A stretch of 64,000 nucleotides of DNA from Niveibacterium sp. SC-1 (GCF_038235435.1 NZ_CP151275.1:2914001-2978000); one strand, 5' to 3'. Shown: positions 15,574 through 25,568, counted from the first letter of the stretch. The notes: a model not told the origin generated them from the letters alone. Made by a program: numbers and translations.

Positions 15574-17460
15574 ATGGACCCGCGTCTCCTCCGTTACTAC
15601 AACCAGGAACTGCAGCACCTGCGCGAGATGGGTGCCGAGTTCGCCAAACAGTTTCCCAAGATCGCGGGCCGCCTGGGTGTCGAGGGCATGGAGGTCACCG
15701 ACCCCTACGTGGAACGCCTGATGGAAGGCGTGGGTTTCCTCGCCGCGCGGGTGCAGCTCAAGCTCGACGCCGAGTTCCCCCGCTTTACCCAGCAGCTGCT
15801 GGAAATGCTCTACCCGCATTACCTCGCGCCAACGCCTTCGATGCTGATCGCGCAGTTCCAGCCGGTCCTCTCGGAGGGCGCGCTCGCGGGCGGAGTCAGG
15901 ATCGAGCGTGGCAGCGCCATCCACTCCCGCAACACCAAGCCGGATGCGACAACCTGCGAGTTCCGCACCGCGCATGAAGTGACGCTCTGGCCAATTGAGC
16001 TGGTCGAGGCCCGCTTCTTCTCCTTCGCCGCGGACCTCCCGCTGGCCACGCTGCCCGTCGCCAACCGGATCCGCGGTGGCGTGCGCCTCAAGCTGCGCAG
16101 CACCGGCGGCACCAAGTTCCGCGACATCCGCGCGGAGAGCCTGCGCTTCTTCCTCGGCGGCGCCGACGAAGTGGCCCACAAGCTGCAGGAACTCATCGGC
16201 GCGGCCTCACTGGGCGCACTGGTGAACCCGGGCACCCGCCCGATGCCCTGGTACGAATACCTGCCGCCCGAAGCCATCGGCAGCGTCGGTTTCGAGGACG
16301 AACAGGCGCTGCTGCCGGAGAAACATCGCAGCTTCAGTGGCTACCGGCTGCTGCAGGAGTATTTTTCCTTCCCGCAGCGCTTCATGTTCTTCGACCTCAA
16401 AGGGCTCGCTCCGGCCTTCGCTCGCCAGGACAGCAACGAGATCGAGGTCGTCCTGCTCTTCAGTCGTGGCGATGCGGTGCTGGAAAACGTGGTGGACGCC
16501 GGCAACTTCCTGCTCAATTGCACGCCCGCCATCAATCTCTTTCCCAAGCGACTCGATCGCATCAACGTCGCGGACAACGCGAACGAATTCCACGTCCTCG
16601 CCGATCGCACCCGGCCGATGGATTTCGAGATCCACACGCTGACCGAGGTCTCCGGCTTCGGCGCAGGCGCGGACAGCGAGCGACGCTTCCTGCCGTTCTA
16701 CGCCGACTTCCACTCTGCCGAGGCCCGCTCGCAGACACACTCGCAGGCCTACTTCACGCAACACCGGGAGCCGCGCCTGTACTCCGAGACGCAGCGCCGG
16801 CACGGGGCAAGGTCGAGCTACATCGGCAGCGAGGTGTTCATCAAGCTGGTCGATCCGCGCGAGGCGCCGTTTTCCGAGAACCTGCGCCAGCTCTCGCTGC
16901 GCGCGCTCTGTACCAATCGGGACCTGCCGCTGCTGATGCCGGTGGGCACCGCGCGCAGCGATTTCGATCTCGAACTCTCGGCACCGGTCGAGGGCGTCCG
17001 TTGCGTCAAGGGTCCGAGCAAGCCCTATTCGGCCTTGGCCGAAGGTGCGATCGCCTGGCGCTTCATCAGCCATCTCACGCTCAACTATCTCTCGCTCGCC
17101 GACAAGGATCCGCTGCAGGGTGCGAACGCGCTGCGCGAGATGCTGGAGTTGTACGCGAGTACTGGTGACATCGGCATGAAGCGCCAGATCGACGGGCTCA
17201 AGTCGGTCGCCGTGCGCCAGGTCACCCGTCGTCTTCCCATGCCCGGACCACTGTGTTTCGGCCGCGGCCAGGAGATCACGCTGACGGTCGACGAACTCGC
17301 CTTCGAGGGCGGCAGCGCCTATCTGCTGGGCAGCGTGCTGGAGCACTTCCTAGCGCGCCATGCCTCGCTCAACAGCTTCACCGAGACGGCGCTGCAGTCG
17401 CTCGGGCGCGGCGAGCTGATGCGCTGGGCGCCGCGCTGCGGGCAGCGGGCCATCCTGTGA
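15574..17460 (+). CDS. tssF: type VI secretion baseplate protein TssF
   Basis: The product has 628 residues and opens MDPRLLRYYNQELQHLREMG, the hallmark of TssF/VasA proteins, with FPRFTQQLLEMLYPHYLAPTP and the PMPWYEYLPPEAIG region further on. TssF forms the baseplate wedge with TssG, TssE and TssK. It overlaps tssG through GTGA, so translation is coupled. Confidence 0.96.
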   Translation: MDPRLLRYYNQELQHLREMGAEFAKQFPKIAGRLGVEGMEVTDPYVERLMEGVGFLAARVQLKLDAEFPRFTQQLLEMLYPHYLAPTPSMLIAQFQPVLSEGALAGGVRIERGSAIHSRNTKPDATTCEFRTAHEVTLWPIELVEARFFSFAADLPLATLPVANRIRGGVRLKLRSTGGTKFRDIRAESLRFFLGGADEVAHKLQELIGAASLGALVNPGTRPMPWYEYLPPEAIGSVGFEDEQALLPEKHRSFSGYRLLQEYFSFPQRFMFFDLKGLAPAFARQDSNEIEVVLLFSRGDAVLENVVDAGNFLLNCTPAINLFPKRLDRINVADNANEFHVLADRTRPMDFEIHTLTEVSGFGAGADSERRFLPFYADFHSAEARSQTHSQAYFTQHREPRLYSETQRRHGARSSYIGSEVFIKLVDPREAPFSENLRQLSLRALCTNRDLPLLMPVGTARSDFDLELSAPVEGVRCVKGPSKPYSALAEGAIAWRFISHLTLNYLSLADKDPLQGANALREMLELYASTGDIGMKRQIDGLKSVAVRQVTRRLPMPGPLCFGRGQEITLTVDELAFEGGSAYLLGSVLEHFLARHASLNSFTETALQSLGRGELMRWAPRCGQRAIL

Positions 17461-18488
17461 GCGCCGAACGCTACTTCGGCGCGCTCGCCGAAGCCCCCTA
17501 TCGCTTCGACTTCCTGCAGACGCTGCGCAAGGTCGAATGCCTGTTCCCGGACAAGCCCCGCTGGGGCACCGCGTTGCGGCCCTCCGACGAGCCGCTGCGT
17601 CTGGGCCAGGAACCCTCGATGTCCTTTGCGCCGGCGAGCCTCTCCGGTTTTCACTGGAGCGCCGGCGACAAGGCTCCGCGGATCGAGGTGCGCTTCTTCG
17701 GACTGCTCGGCCCCAACGGCCCGCTGCCCTTGCACCTTACCGAGCATGCCCGCAATCGCCTGCTGCATTCCGGCGACGCGAGCTTTGCGCGCTTCCTGGA
17801 CGTGCTGCAGCACCGCTTTCTCGCCTTCTTCTACCGCGCCTGGGCTCAGGCAAATCCCGCGGTCAGTCTGGATCGCCCGGCGGAGGATCGCTACAGCCTG
17901 CAGCTAGGTGCGCTGATGGGCCTGGGCATGCGCAGCCTGCGCGATCGGCAGCGCCTGCCCGACGCCGCGCTTCTGCACCATGCCGGCCTTTTCGCGCGCC
18001 AGGTCCGCAATGCCGAAGGCCTGGGCAAGTTGCTCGCGAGCTTCTTCCGCGTCCCGGCTCGCATCGAGCAGTTCGTTGGCCACTGGATGACCCTGGACGA
18101 GCGCGATCGCACCCGCCTTGGCCGTAGCGGCAACCAGCTCGCGTGCACCGCCGTCAGCGGCCCGCGGATCTGGGACCGCCAGCACAAGTTCCGCATCGTG
18201 CTGGGCCCCTTGAGCCTGGCCGACTACGAAGCCTTCCTGCCAGGCGGTTCCGCGCTTGGCCCGCTGGCCGACTGTGTGCACAGCTACGTCGGGCGCGAAT
18301 TCGACTGGGACCTGCGCCTGATCCTCGCGCGCGACCAGCGCCGCCCCGGCCAACTGGGCAAGCAACAACGCCTGGGCTGGACCTGCTGGAGCGGCCGCGC
18401 GCCCACGACGCGGGACGCCGACGAACTGATTCTCGATGCTGAACGCGCCCTGCGCATGAGTGCGCGCGTGCGGCCTCCCCTCAACTGA
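17457..18488 (+). CDS. tssG: type VI secretion baseplate protein TssG
   Basis: The product has 343 residues and shows the family pattern: APYRFDFLQTLRKVECLF near the start, RFFGLLGPNGPLPLHLTE and then FRVPARIEQFVGHWM. The GTG at 17457 overlapping the tssF stop is the best start, because homology begins there. It works as a wedge scaffold with TssF. Confidence 0.94.
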   Translation: MSAERYFGALAEAPYRFDFLQTLRKVECLFPDKPRWGTALRPSDEPLRLGQEPSMSFAPASLSGFHWSAGDKAPRIEVRFFGLLGPNGPLPLHLTEHARNRLLHSGDASFARFLDVLQHRFLAFFYRAWAQANPAVSLDRPAEDRYSLQLGALMGLGMRSLRDRQRLPDAALLHHAGLFARQVRNAEGLGKLLASFFRVPARIEQFVGHWMTLDERDRTRLGRSGNQLACTAVSGPRIWDRQHKFRIVLGPLSLADYEAFLPGGSALGPLADCVHSYVGREFDWDLRLILARDQRRPGQLGKQQRLGWTCWSGRAPTTRDADELILDAERALRMSARVRPPLN

Positions 18489-18525
18489 CAGGCATCGCCC
18501 CAACGACCAGAACAGAGAGACCACC

Positions 18526-21246
18526 ATGAGCGAAATCAGCCGCGTCGCCCTCTTCGGAAAACTCAACCCCGTCGCCTACAAGGCGATCGAGGGCGCCACC
18601 GTGTTCTGCAAGCTGCGGGGCAACCCCTACGTCGAACTGGTGCATTGGATCCAGCAGATCCTGCAGACCGAAAACACGGACCTGCACCGCATCCTGCGTC
18701 ACTTCGAGATCGACTCCTCCAAGCTCGCCGCCGACATCATGGCCGCGCTGGATCGTCTGCCGCGCGGCTCGACTTCGATCTCGGATCTGTCCGAGCACGT
18801 CGAGAACGCCGTCGAACGCGGCTGGGTCTATGGCTCGCTGATGTGTGGGGAAAATCAGGTCCGCACCGGGCACCTGATCCTTGGCATGGTCAAGACCAAC
18901 AGCCTACGCAACGCGCTGCTCAACATTTCCAAGCAGTTCGAGCGCATCCGTGGCGACAGCCTCGCCGAGGACTTCCGCCGGATCACCGCGGGCTCGACCG
19001 AGGAGCAACTCAGCGCCACCGACGCTTCGGCCTCACCGGGCGAAGCGAGCGGCGCGATGGCGCCAGCGGCCATGGGCAAGCAGGAGGCGCTCAAGAAGTT
19101 CACCGTCGACCTCACCGAGCAAGCCCGCGGCGGCAAGATGGATCCGATCGTCGGCCGCGACGACGAGATCCGGCAAGTGGTGGACATCCTGATGCGTCGC
19201 CGCCAGAACAACCCGATCCTGGTCGGCGAAGCCGGCGTGGGCAAGACCGCGGTGGTCGAAGGCTTCGCGCAACGCATCGCGCGTGGCGACGTGCCGCCCA
19301 GCCTCAAGGAAGTCGAGCTGCGCTCGCTCGACGTCGGGCTCCTGCAGGCCGGCGCCAGCATGAAAGGCGAATTCGAACAACGCCTGCGCTCGGTGATCGA
19401 GGAAGTCCAGGCGAGCCCCAAGCCGATCATCCTCTTCGTCGATGAAACCCACACCCTGGTCGGCGCCGGAGGTGCTGCGGGCACCGGCGACGCGGCCAAC
19501 CTGCTCAAGCCCGCGCTGGCCCGCGGCACCCTGCGCACCATCGGCGCCACCACCTTCGCGGAGTACAAGAAGCACATCGAGAAGGACCCGGCGCTCACCC
19601 GCCGCTTCCAGACCGTGCAGGTCGACGAGCCGGATGAGCCCAAGGCCATCCTGATGATGCGCGGCGTTGCTTCCACGATGGAGCAGCACCACAAGGTCCA
19701 GATCCTCGATGAAGCGCTGGAAGCCGCGGTCAAGCTTTCGCACCGCTACATCCCCGCCCGCCAGCTGCCGGACAAATCGGTAAGCCTGCTCGACACCGCC
19801 TGCGCCCGCGTGGCCGTGAGCCTGCATGCCGTGCCGGCCGAGGTGGATGACAGCCGCAAGCGTATCGAAGCGCTCGAAACGGAACTTGCGATCATCGGGC
19901 GCGAAAAGGCTGTGGGCGTCGACATAGGCGCCCGCGAGACCGACGCCAATGGACTACTGGCGACCGAGCGCGAGCGTCTTGCTGCGCTGGAAACCCGCTG
20001 GGACAGCGAGCGCGGACTCGTCAATCGCCTGCTCGAACTGCGCGCCAAACTGCGCAGCGGCGCCAAGCCGGTGGAAGGCACCGGCAGCAAGCTCGAAGCC
20101 GCCGCTGCATCCACAACCCCAAGCGCCGAGCCTGCAGCAGCGCAGACCACCGACGCCGATCGCGCCGGCATGCTCGAAGAGCTGCGCCGCATCCAGGACG
20201 AACTCGCGGCCCTGCAGGGCGAGAATCCGCTGATCCTGCCCACGGTCGATTACCAGGCCGTGGCCAGCGTGGTGGGCGACTGGACCGGCATCCCGGTCGG
20301 CCGCATGGCGCGCAACGAGGTCGAGACCATCCTGAACCTCGCCAGGAGCCTGGGTGAGCGCGTGATCGGCCAGGACCACGCGATGGAGATGATCGCCAAG
20401 CGCATCCAGACCTCGCGCGCCGGGCTGGACAATCCGAGCAAGCCGATCGGCGTCTTCATGCTCGCCGGCACCTCCGGCGTCGGCAAGACCGAGACCGCGC
20501 TCGCACTGGCCGAAGCCCTGTATGGCGGTGAGCAGAACCTCATCACCATCAACATGAGCGAGTTCCAGGAAGCGCACACCGTCTCGACCCTCAAGGGCGC
20601 ACCTCCGGGGTACGTGGGCTACGGCGAAGGCGGCGTGCTGACCGAGGCCGTGCGGCGCAAGCCCTACTCCGTGGTGCTGCTCGACGAAGTCGAGAAGGCG
20701 CACCCGGACGTGCACGAGATGTTCTTCCAGGTCTTCGACAAGGGCTTCATGGAGGACGGCGAAGGCCGTTTCATCGATTTCAAGAACACCCTGATCCTGC
20801 TGACCACCAACGCGGGCACGGATCTCATCGCAGGCCTGTGCAAGGATCCCGAGCTGCTGCCGGACCCGGACGGCCTCGCCAAGTCCCTGCGCGAACCACT
20901 GCTCAAGATCTTCCCGCCCGCCCTGCTCGGCCGCCTGGTAGCGATTCCCTACTACCCGCTCTCCGACGAGATGCTCGGCCGCATCGTCAAGCTGCAGCTC
21001 AACCGGATCAAGAAGCGCATCGAAGCGCGTTACAAGATCCCGTTCGAATACGGCGAGGACGTCATCAAACTCGTCGTCTCGCGCTGCACTGAAAGCGAGT
21101 CGGGCGGGCGCATGATCGATGCAATCCTCACCAATACGATGCTGCCGGACTTGTCGCGTGAGTTCCTCTACCGGATGGTCGGCGGAAACCCTATCGAACG
21201 CGTCAAAGTGACCACTGATAGCGCCGGTTTCGCTTACGGCTTCTAG
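18526..21246 (+). CDS. tssH: ClpV (TssH) AAA+ ATPase
   Basis: The product has 906 residues: an N-terminal Clp repeat domain (1-160), AAA1 with Walker A GEAGVGKT (234-241), a middle domain about 410-560, and AAA2 with Walker A GTSGVGKT (648-655) and the Clp B-type C-terminal lid. ClpV unfolds contracted TssB/TssC sheath for reuse. An Ala/Thr-rich insert (residues about 525-550) lies in the middle domain. The ATG at 18526 is chosen over the track start 66 bases upstream. Confidence 0.96.
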   Translation: MSEISRVALFGKLNPVAYKAIEGATVFCKLRGNPYVELVHWIQQILQTENTDLHRILRHFEIDSSKLAADIMAALDRLPRGSTSISDLSEHVENAVERGWVYGSLMCGENQVRTGHLILGMVKTNSLRNALLNISKQFERIRGDSLAEDFRRITAGSTEEQLSATDASASPGEASGAMAPAAMGKQEALKKFTVDLTEQARGGKMDPIVGRDDEIRQVVDILMRRRQNNPILVGEAGVGKTAVVEGFAQRIARGDVPPSLKEVELRSLDVGLLQAGASMKGEFEQRLRSVIEEVQASPKPIILFVDETHTLVGAGGAAGTGDAANLLKPALARGTLRTIGATTFAEYKKHIEKDPALTRRFQTVQVDEPDEPKAILMMRGVASTMEQHHKVQILDEALEAAVKLSHRYIPARQLPDKSVSLLDTACARVAVSLHAVPAEVDDSRKRIEALETELAIIGREKAVGVDIGARETDANGLLATERERLAALETRWDSERGLVNRLLELRAKLRSGAKPVEGTGSKLEAAAASTTPSAEPAAAQTTDADRAGMLEELRRIQDELAALQGENPLILPTVDYQAVASVVGDWTGIPVGRMARNEVETILNLARSLGERVIGQDHAMEMIAKRIQTSRAGLDNPSKPIGVFMLAGTSGVGKTETALALAEALYGGEQNLITINMSEFQEAHTVSTLKGAPPGYVGYGEGGVLTEAVRRKPYSVVLLDEVEKAHPDVHEMFFQVFDKGFMEDGEGRFIDFKNTLILLTTNAGTDLIAGLCKDPELLPDPDGLAKSLREPLLKIFPPALLGRLVAIPYYPLSDEMLGRIVKLQLNRIKKRIEARYKIPFEYGEDVIKLVVSRCTESESGGRMIDAILTNTMLPDLSREFLYRMVGGNPIERVKVTTDSAGFAYGF

Positions 21247-21308
21247 ACAAGCTGCGCACAACGAGGTCAACAGCCCCTAACAGCCGCATCCCAATCGAGG
21301 CGAATTAC

Positions 21309-21896
21309 ATGGCAAAGATCAAACTCAACAGCACGCTTGCGATCTACACCAATTCGGGTGCCAACGCAGTTGCCGACTCGGCAAACAAGAAACTGATCAT
21401 TTCTACGCATGGCGGCTGGAGCCACGGAGACGGCACCTTCACCCGCGGCCAGGTGGGCGGTGTCCTGATCAGCTTCTACTCGAGTGAAGATTACTGCGTG
21501 ACCGGCAATCTGAGCGATGCGCTCGGCGGCAGCATCAAGACCATCGACACGCCGATGACCTCCATCAAGAACTACGAACTAACGCGTTTCGAACATGACC
21601 CGAAGAAGAGCGATCTGGAACCGCATCTGACGGATGAGTTCGACGCGCTGAAAGTGCGCACCAAGTTCATGGGCGAGCGCAGCATCCTGCTCAAGGACGC
21701 GATTCTTGCGGTGCAGGCGAAGGGCTACCAGTACAGCGAGATCTGCTGTCTGTTCTGCCGCTACACGGGACTCGACAAGACCATGGATGCGCGGGACAGG
21801 ACCAGTGCCGAAAGCGAGCGCCTCGGCATGCTCTCCAAGCAGAGTGCGATCAATCAGGAACTGCAGTCGGCACTCGCCAAGCGCGGCAAGGCCTGA
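21309..21896 (+). CDS. unknown T6SS-linked protein, possible cargo
   Basis: The product has 195 residues with no signal peptide or membrane segment. The N-terminal half has a repeated beta-rich look, with KKLIISTHGGWSHGDGTF as a striking His-Gly-Gly block, and later SEICCLFCRYTG with three cysteines. The STHGG region vaguely recalls the putative adhesin/Stv-type toxin domain, but I am not certain of that family. A good GAGGCG precedes the ATG. It lies between clpV and a TPR-methyltransferase upstream of vgrG, a usual place for effectors or effector accessories. No obvious immunity gene is adjacent. Confidence 0.7.
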   Translation: MAKIKLNSTLAIYTNSGANAVADSANKKLIISTHGGWSHGDGTFTRGQVGGVLISFYSSEDYCVTGNLSDALGGSIKTIDTPMTSIKNYELTRFEHDPKKSDLEPHLTDEFDALKVRTKFMGERSILLKDAILAVQAKGYQYSEICCLFCRYTGLDKTMDARDRTSAESERLGMLSKQSAINQELQSALAKRGKA

Positions 21897-21933
21897 GCGC
21901 GCGACACCGGACGTTCGGAGCGAACGACAGAGC

Positions 21934-23295
21934 ATGAGAACAAGCTATACCGAGGCTTCTGAAGCCGCCCACCCACCTCGCGCAGAAGCCGAACTCTCGA
22001 TTGACGCGGCGATCGCCTACGCTGTCGAATTGCATCGAGACTCCAAACTTGAGGCGGCTGAAACGATCTACCGGCGAATCCTCGCGCTGGTACCGGCTCA
22101 CGCCGACGCGCTGCATTTTCTTGGAGTGCTTTGCCACCAGACCGGGCGCCACGACGAAGCCATCGGATATGTCGAAGCCGCGATCGCGATCAATCCGGAG
22201 TTCGCCGGCTTCAACAACAACCTCGGCAATATCCATGTCGAGCGCGGAAACCTGGATGCGGCGACCCGAGCCTACGAGCGCGCGGCGACCCTGGCGCCGA
22301 CAAACGCTGACATCGCCAACAACCTGGGCGCGCTCTACCGCGCGCAGGATCGCGACGAAGAGGCCGAGGCCTCCTACCGGCGCGCGATCGGACTGGACGA
22401 GCGGCATATCAACGCCCACAACAACCTCGGCCTGCTCTTCGCCAAACGCGGCCAGATCAAGGAGGCGGTGCAGTACTACTGCCACGCGATCACCCTCATG
22501 CCGGAGAACCCGGACGGGCGCCGGCTTCTGGGCATGGCCTATTACTCGCTGGGCAAGATCGAGGAAGCCGCAGAAGTCTTCCGCCAATGGCTGGAGCAGG
22601 AACCCGACCAACCGATGGCGCGCCACATGTACGCGGCCTGTTCCGGCGTCGGCGTTCCCGATCGCGCGGCGGATGACTATGTGGAGCAGATGTTCGACCG
22701 TTTCGCCTCCAGCTTCGAGGAGCAGTTGCAATCCAAGCTGGCTTACAAGGCACCCGAACTGGTGAGCGGGGCGCTGACCCGTCAGCTGCCCGCGCCGGCG
22801 AAGCAGCTCGACATTCTCGACGCAGGTTGCGGCACCGGCCTTTGTGGTCCCCTGCTCGCTCCCTGGGCCCGCAGCATGGTCGGCGTGGACCTCTCCGGGG
22901 GGATGCTGGAACGGGCCCGCCCCAAGCGCTGCTACACGGCGCTCGAGAAGGCCGAACTCGGCGCCTGGCTGGTTGATCATCCGGGTCGCTACGATCTGGT
23001 CGTCTCGGCCGATACGCTCGTGTATTTCGGCCCGCTTGAAGTCGTGATGCAACGCACCGCCGCCGCCTTGCGATCCGGCGCCCTGTTCGGCTTCTCGGTC
23101 GAGCGCGCCGATCCCACGCTCGCCGTGGAGGGCTACCGCATCAACCCGCATGGCCGGTACTCGCACACGCAGGCCTATCTGGAGAGCATGGCGCGCCAGA
23201 CCGGCTTGCGGGTACTCTCACTGGATGAAGTGGCGCTGCGCACCGAAGGCGGCGAGCCCGTCCACGGCTACGTCGTGGTGATGCGCAAGCCCTGA
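21934..23295 (+). CDS. TPR-repeat protein fused to SAM-dependent methyltransferase
   Basis: The product has 453 residues from the ATG at 21934. Five or so TPR units span residues about 30-240 (repeats such as NNNLGNIHVERGNLDAATRA and AHNNLGLLFAKRGQIKEA). A class I methyltransferase domain follows, with the AdoMet-binding motif DAGCGTG at 296-302 and the acidic residue of strand 2 in GVDLSGGML. The target is unknown; TPR repeats suggest a protein substrate or partner. Its position between clpV and vgrG makes modification or handling of a T6SS component or effector plausible, but this is inference. Confidence 0.85.
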   Translation: MRTSYTEASEAAHPPRAEAELSIDAAIAYAVELHRDSKLEAAETIYRRILALVPAHADALHFLGVLCHQTGRHDEAIGYVEAAIAINPEFAGFNNNLGNIHVERGNLDAATRAYERAATLAPTNADIANNLGALYRAQDRDEEAEASYRRAIGLDERHINAHNNLGLLFAKRGQIKEAVQYYCHAITLMPENPDGRRLLGMAYYSLGKIEEAAEVFRQWLEQEPDQPMARHMYAACSGVGVPDRAADDYVEQMFDRFASSFEEQLQSKLAYKAPELVSGALTRQLPAPAKQLDILDAGCGTGLCGPLLAPWARSMVGVDLSGGMLERARPKRCYTALEKAELGAWLVDHPGRYDLVVSADTLVYFGPLEVVMQRTAAALRSGALFGFSVERADPTLAVEGYRINPHGRYSHTQAYLESMARQTGLRVLSLDEVALRTEGGEPVHGYVVVMRKP

Positions 23296-23346
23296 CTTTT
23301 CCCGCGGACCCGAACGACAGCGCGACGCAGAACGGACAGACAAGAA

Positions 23347-25548
23347 GTGGCGACCCGACAATACGTCCTGAACAGCCCGCTGGGCGACAAGCTGCTCTTC
23401 TACCGCATGCAGGCGGAAGAGACGCTCTCGCGCCTGGGGGAATTCCAGGTCGAGTGCCTGAGCCTTGAAGGTGGCGTCAAACCGTCGGACCTCCTGGCCG
23501 AATCCGTCACCGTCGGCGTCCTGCTTGACGACGAGGCGCGCGAACTCTCCGGCTTTGTGACCCGCTTCGCCCAGTTGGGCAAACGTGGGCGCTACCACCA
23601 CTACATCGCCACCGTGCGTCCCTGGCTCTGGTTCCTGACGCGGACTTCCGACTGCCGCATCTTCCAGAGCAAAAGCGTGCCGGACATCATCAAGGAAGTC
23701 TTCGCCGACCATTCCATCGCCGACTTCCGCCTGGTGCTGCGCGCGAGCTACCAGCCGCGCGAATACTGCGTGCAATACCGCGAGTCCGACTTTGGCTTCG
23801 TCAGCCGACTCATGGAAGAAGAAGGCATCTACTACTTCTTCGAGCACAAGGGCAGCAAGCACACGATGGTGCTGACCGATTCGTACAGCGCGCACGAGAC
23901 CTTCCCCGGCTACGACAAGATCCCCTTCGTCCCACCCGAGATGACCGGACGGGTCGAGCGCGACCATATCGAAAGCTGGCAGCTTGAAAGCTCCGTCAAG
24001 ACGGGCAAGTACGCCCTTACCGACTACGACTTCAAGAAGCCCTCGCTCAACCTGCTGGCCAAGGCCAGCGGTGGCGGCGGCTCCGCGGAATATGAGGTCT
24101 TCGACTATCCGGGCGAATACCTCAGCAAGGGCGATGGCGAGCACTACGCCCGTGTCCGCCTCGACGAATACCTCTCCGGCGCAGAGCTGGCCGATGCCAC
24201 GGGCGATGCGCGCGGCATCGCGGTCGGCTTCCGCTTCACGCTCACGGGCCATCCGGAAGACGCGCAGAACCGCGAGTATCTCGTCCTGAACACCCGCACC
24301 ACGATGGTCGCCGAGGGCTACGAGACCGACGACGCGGGCGGCGGCGTCTTTGAATGCAGCTTCCGGGTGATGGACTGCAAATCGCAGGATTTTCGCCCGG
24401 GTCGCACGACACCCCGGCCCTTCGTCAAGGGTCCGCAAACCGCGGTGGTCGTGGGCCCCTCCGGCGAGGAGATCCACACCGACGAGCACGCCCGGGTGAA
24501 GGTCCAGTTCCACTGGGACCGCTATGGCGGCAAGAACGAAAACAGCTCCTGCTGGATTCGCGTGGCCACGCCCTGGGCCGGCAAGACCTGGGGCATGGTG
24601 TCGATCCCGCGGATCGGACAGGAAGTCGTCGTCGAATTCCTCGAAGGCGACCCGGACCGCCCGCTCATCACTGGCAGCGTCTACAACGCCGATCAGGCGC
24701 CGCCTTATGCCCTGCCGGCCAACAAGACGCAGTCCGGCATCAAGTCGCGCTCATCCATCGGTGGCGACACCAGCAACTTCAACGAGATCCGCTTCGAGGA
24801 CAAGAAGGGCTCGGAACTGGTCTACGTGCATGCGGAGAAGGACCGGCAGATCGTCGTCGAGAACGATGAATCGCATAGCGTCGGCCACGATCGCAGCAAG
24901 GTCATCGACCACGACGAGACCGTGCTGGTGAAGCACGACCGGAACGAACGGGTCGACAACAACGAAACCATCTCCATCGGGGTCGACCAGACCGAGAGCA
25001 TCGGGAACAACCGGGTCATTTCCGTGGGCGTCAATCATTCGGAAACCATCGGCGCCGCGATGAGTGTCGTGGTGGGCTCCAACCTCACCGAAAGCGTGGG
25101 TAGCAACTACTCGGAGACCGTAGGCGCTGCCATGGAACTCACCGTCGGCGCCGCGCTTGCCATCACCGTCGGCGCCGTCATGGCCGAGACCGTGGGAGGC
25201 GCCAAGACCGAGGCCATCGGAGGGGCCAAGGCCGAGAGCATTGGCGGCACGCTCACCACCAATGTGGGCGGCGCGGTCACGGAGAGCTTCGGCGGCAACC
25301 ATTCGCTGACCGTCTCCAAGGACCAGAGCGCGAAGGTGTCCGGCAAGCAGTCGGTAGAGGTGACCAAAGAGGCCACCCTGCAGGCCAAGAAGGTGCAGAT
25401 CACGGCGGACGACGAAATCAGTTTCAAGACAGGTGACGCCGAGATCGTGATGAAGAAGAACGGCGACATCACGATCAAGGGCGGCAAGATCACCATCAAG
25501 GGCAGCGGCGACGTGGTGGTCAAGGGCAGCAAGATCGCCAACAACTGA
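23347..25548 (+). CDS. vgrG: VgrG spike protein (TssI)
   Basis: The product has 733 residues from the GTG at 23347. The N-terminal gp27-like part (1 to about 380) starts with RQYVLNSPLGDKLLFYRM, followed by the gp5 OB-fold (HARVKVQFHWDRYGG, CWIRVATPWAGK, GQEVVVEFLEGDPDRPLITG). The C-terminal third is a long octapeptide-repeat beta-helix (residues 507-682) ending in a DUF2345-like strand region (KKNGDITIKGGKITIKG). There is no extra catalytic domain, so this VgrG is a carrier rather than an evolved effector. It opens the cargo section of the operon. Confidence 0.96.
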   Translation: MATRQYVLNSPLGDKLLFYRMQAEETLSRLGEFQVECLSLEGGVKPSDLLAESVTVGVLLDDEARELSGFVTRFAQLGKRGRYHHYIATVRPWLWFLTRTSDCRIFQSKSVPDIIKEVFADHSIADFRLVLRASYQPREYCVQYRESDFGFVSRLMEEEGIYYFFEHKGSKHTMVLTDSYSAHETFPGYDKIPFVPPEMTGRVERDHIESWQLESSVKTGKYALTDYDFKKPSLNLLAKASGGGGSAEYEVFDYPGEYLSKGDGEHYARVRLDEYLSGAELADATGDARGIAVGFRFTLTGHPEDAQNREYLVLNTRTTMVAEGYETDDAGGGVFECSFRVMDCKSQDFRPGRTTPRPFVKGPQTAVVVGPSGEEIHTDEHARVKVQFHWDRYGGKNENSSCWIRVATPWAGKTWGMVSIPRIGQEVVVEFLEGDPDRPLITGSVYNADQAPPYALPANKTQSGIKSRSSIGGDTSNFNEIRFEDKKGSELVYVHAEKDRQIVVENDESHSVGHDRSKVIDHDETVLVKHDRNERVDNNETISIGVDQTESIGNNRVISVGVNHSETIGAAMSVVVGSNLTESVGSNYSETVGAAMELTVGAALAITVGAVMAETVGGAKTEAIGGAKAESIGGTLTTNVGGAVTESFGGNHSLTVSKDQSAKVSGKQSVEVTKEATLQAKKVQITADDEISFKTGDAEIVMKKNGDITIKGGKITIKGSGDVVVKGSKIANN
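24865..25392 (+). repeat. 22 tandem octapeptide units in VgrG (beta-helix needle)
   Basis: Residues 507-682 can be cut into 22 consecutive 8-residue units such as DQTESIGN, NHSETIGA, NYSETVGA, AKAESIGG. The pattern is a beta-branched residue at position 6 and Gly at position 7. At DNA level these are diverged 24-bp units, so the repeat is a protein-structure feature of the triple-stranded beta-helix spike. Confidence 0.85.
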
Positions 25549-25568
25549 GCCTTGCTCCGGAGCACAGC

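Noticed and set aside
19954..21270. 438-residue frame antisense to clpV
   Set aside because: Composition typical of an antisense shadow; no start signal or domain.
24865..25392. possible tandem DNA repeat or CRISPR-like array
   Set aside because: The 24-bp periodicity is in frame within vgrG and reflects octapeptide units; there are no identical repeats with unique spacers.
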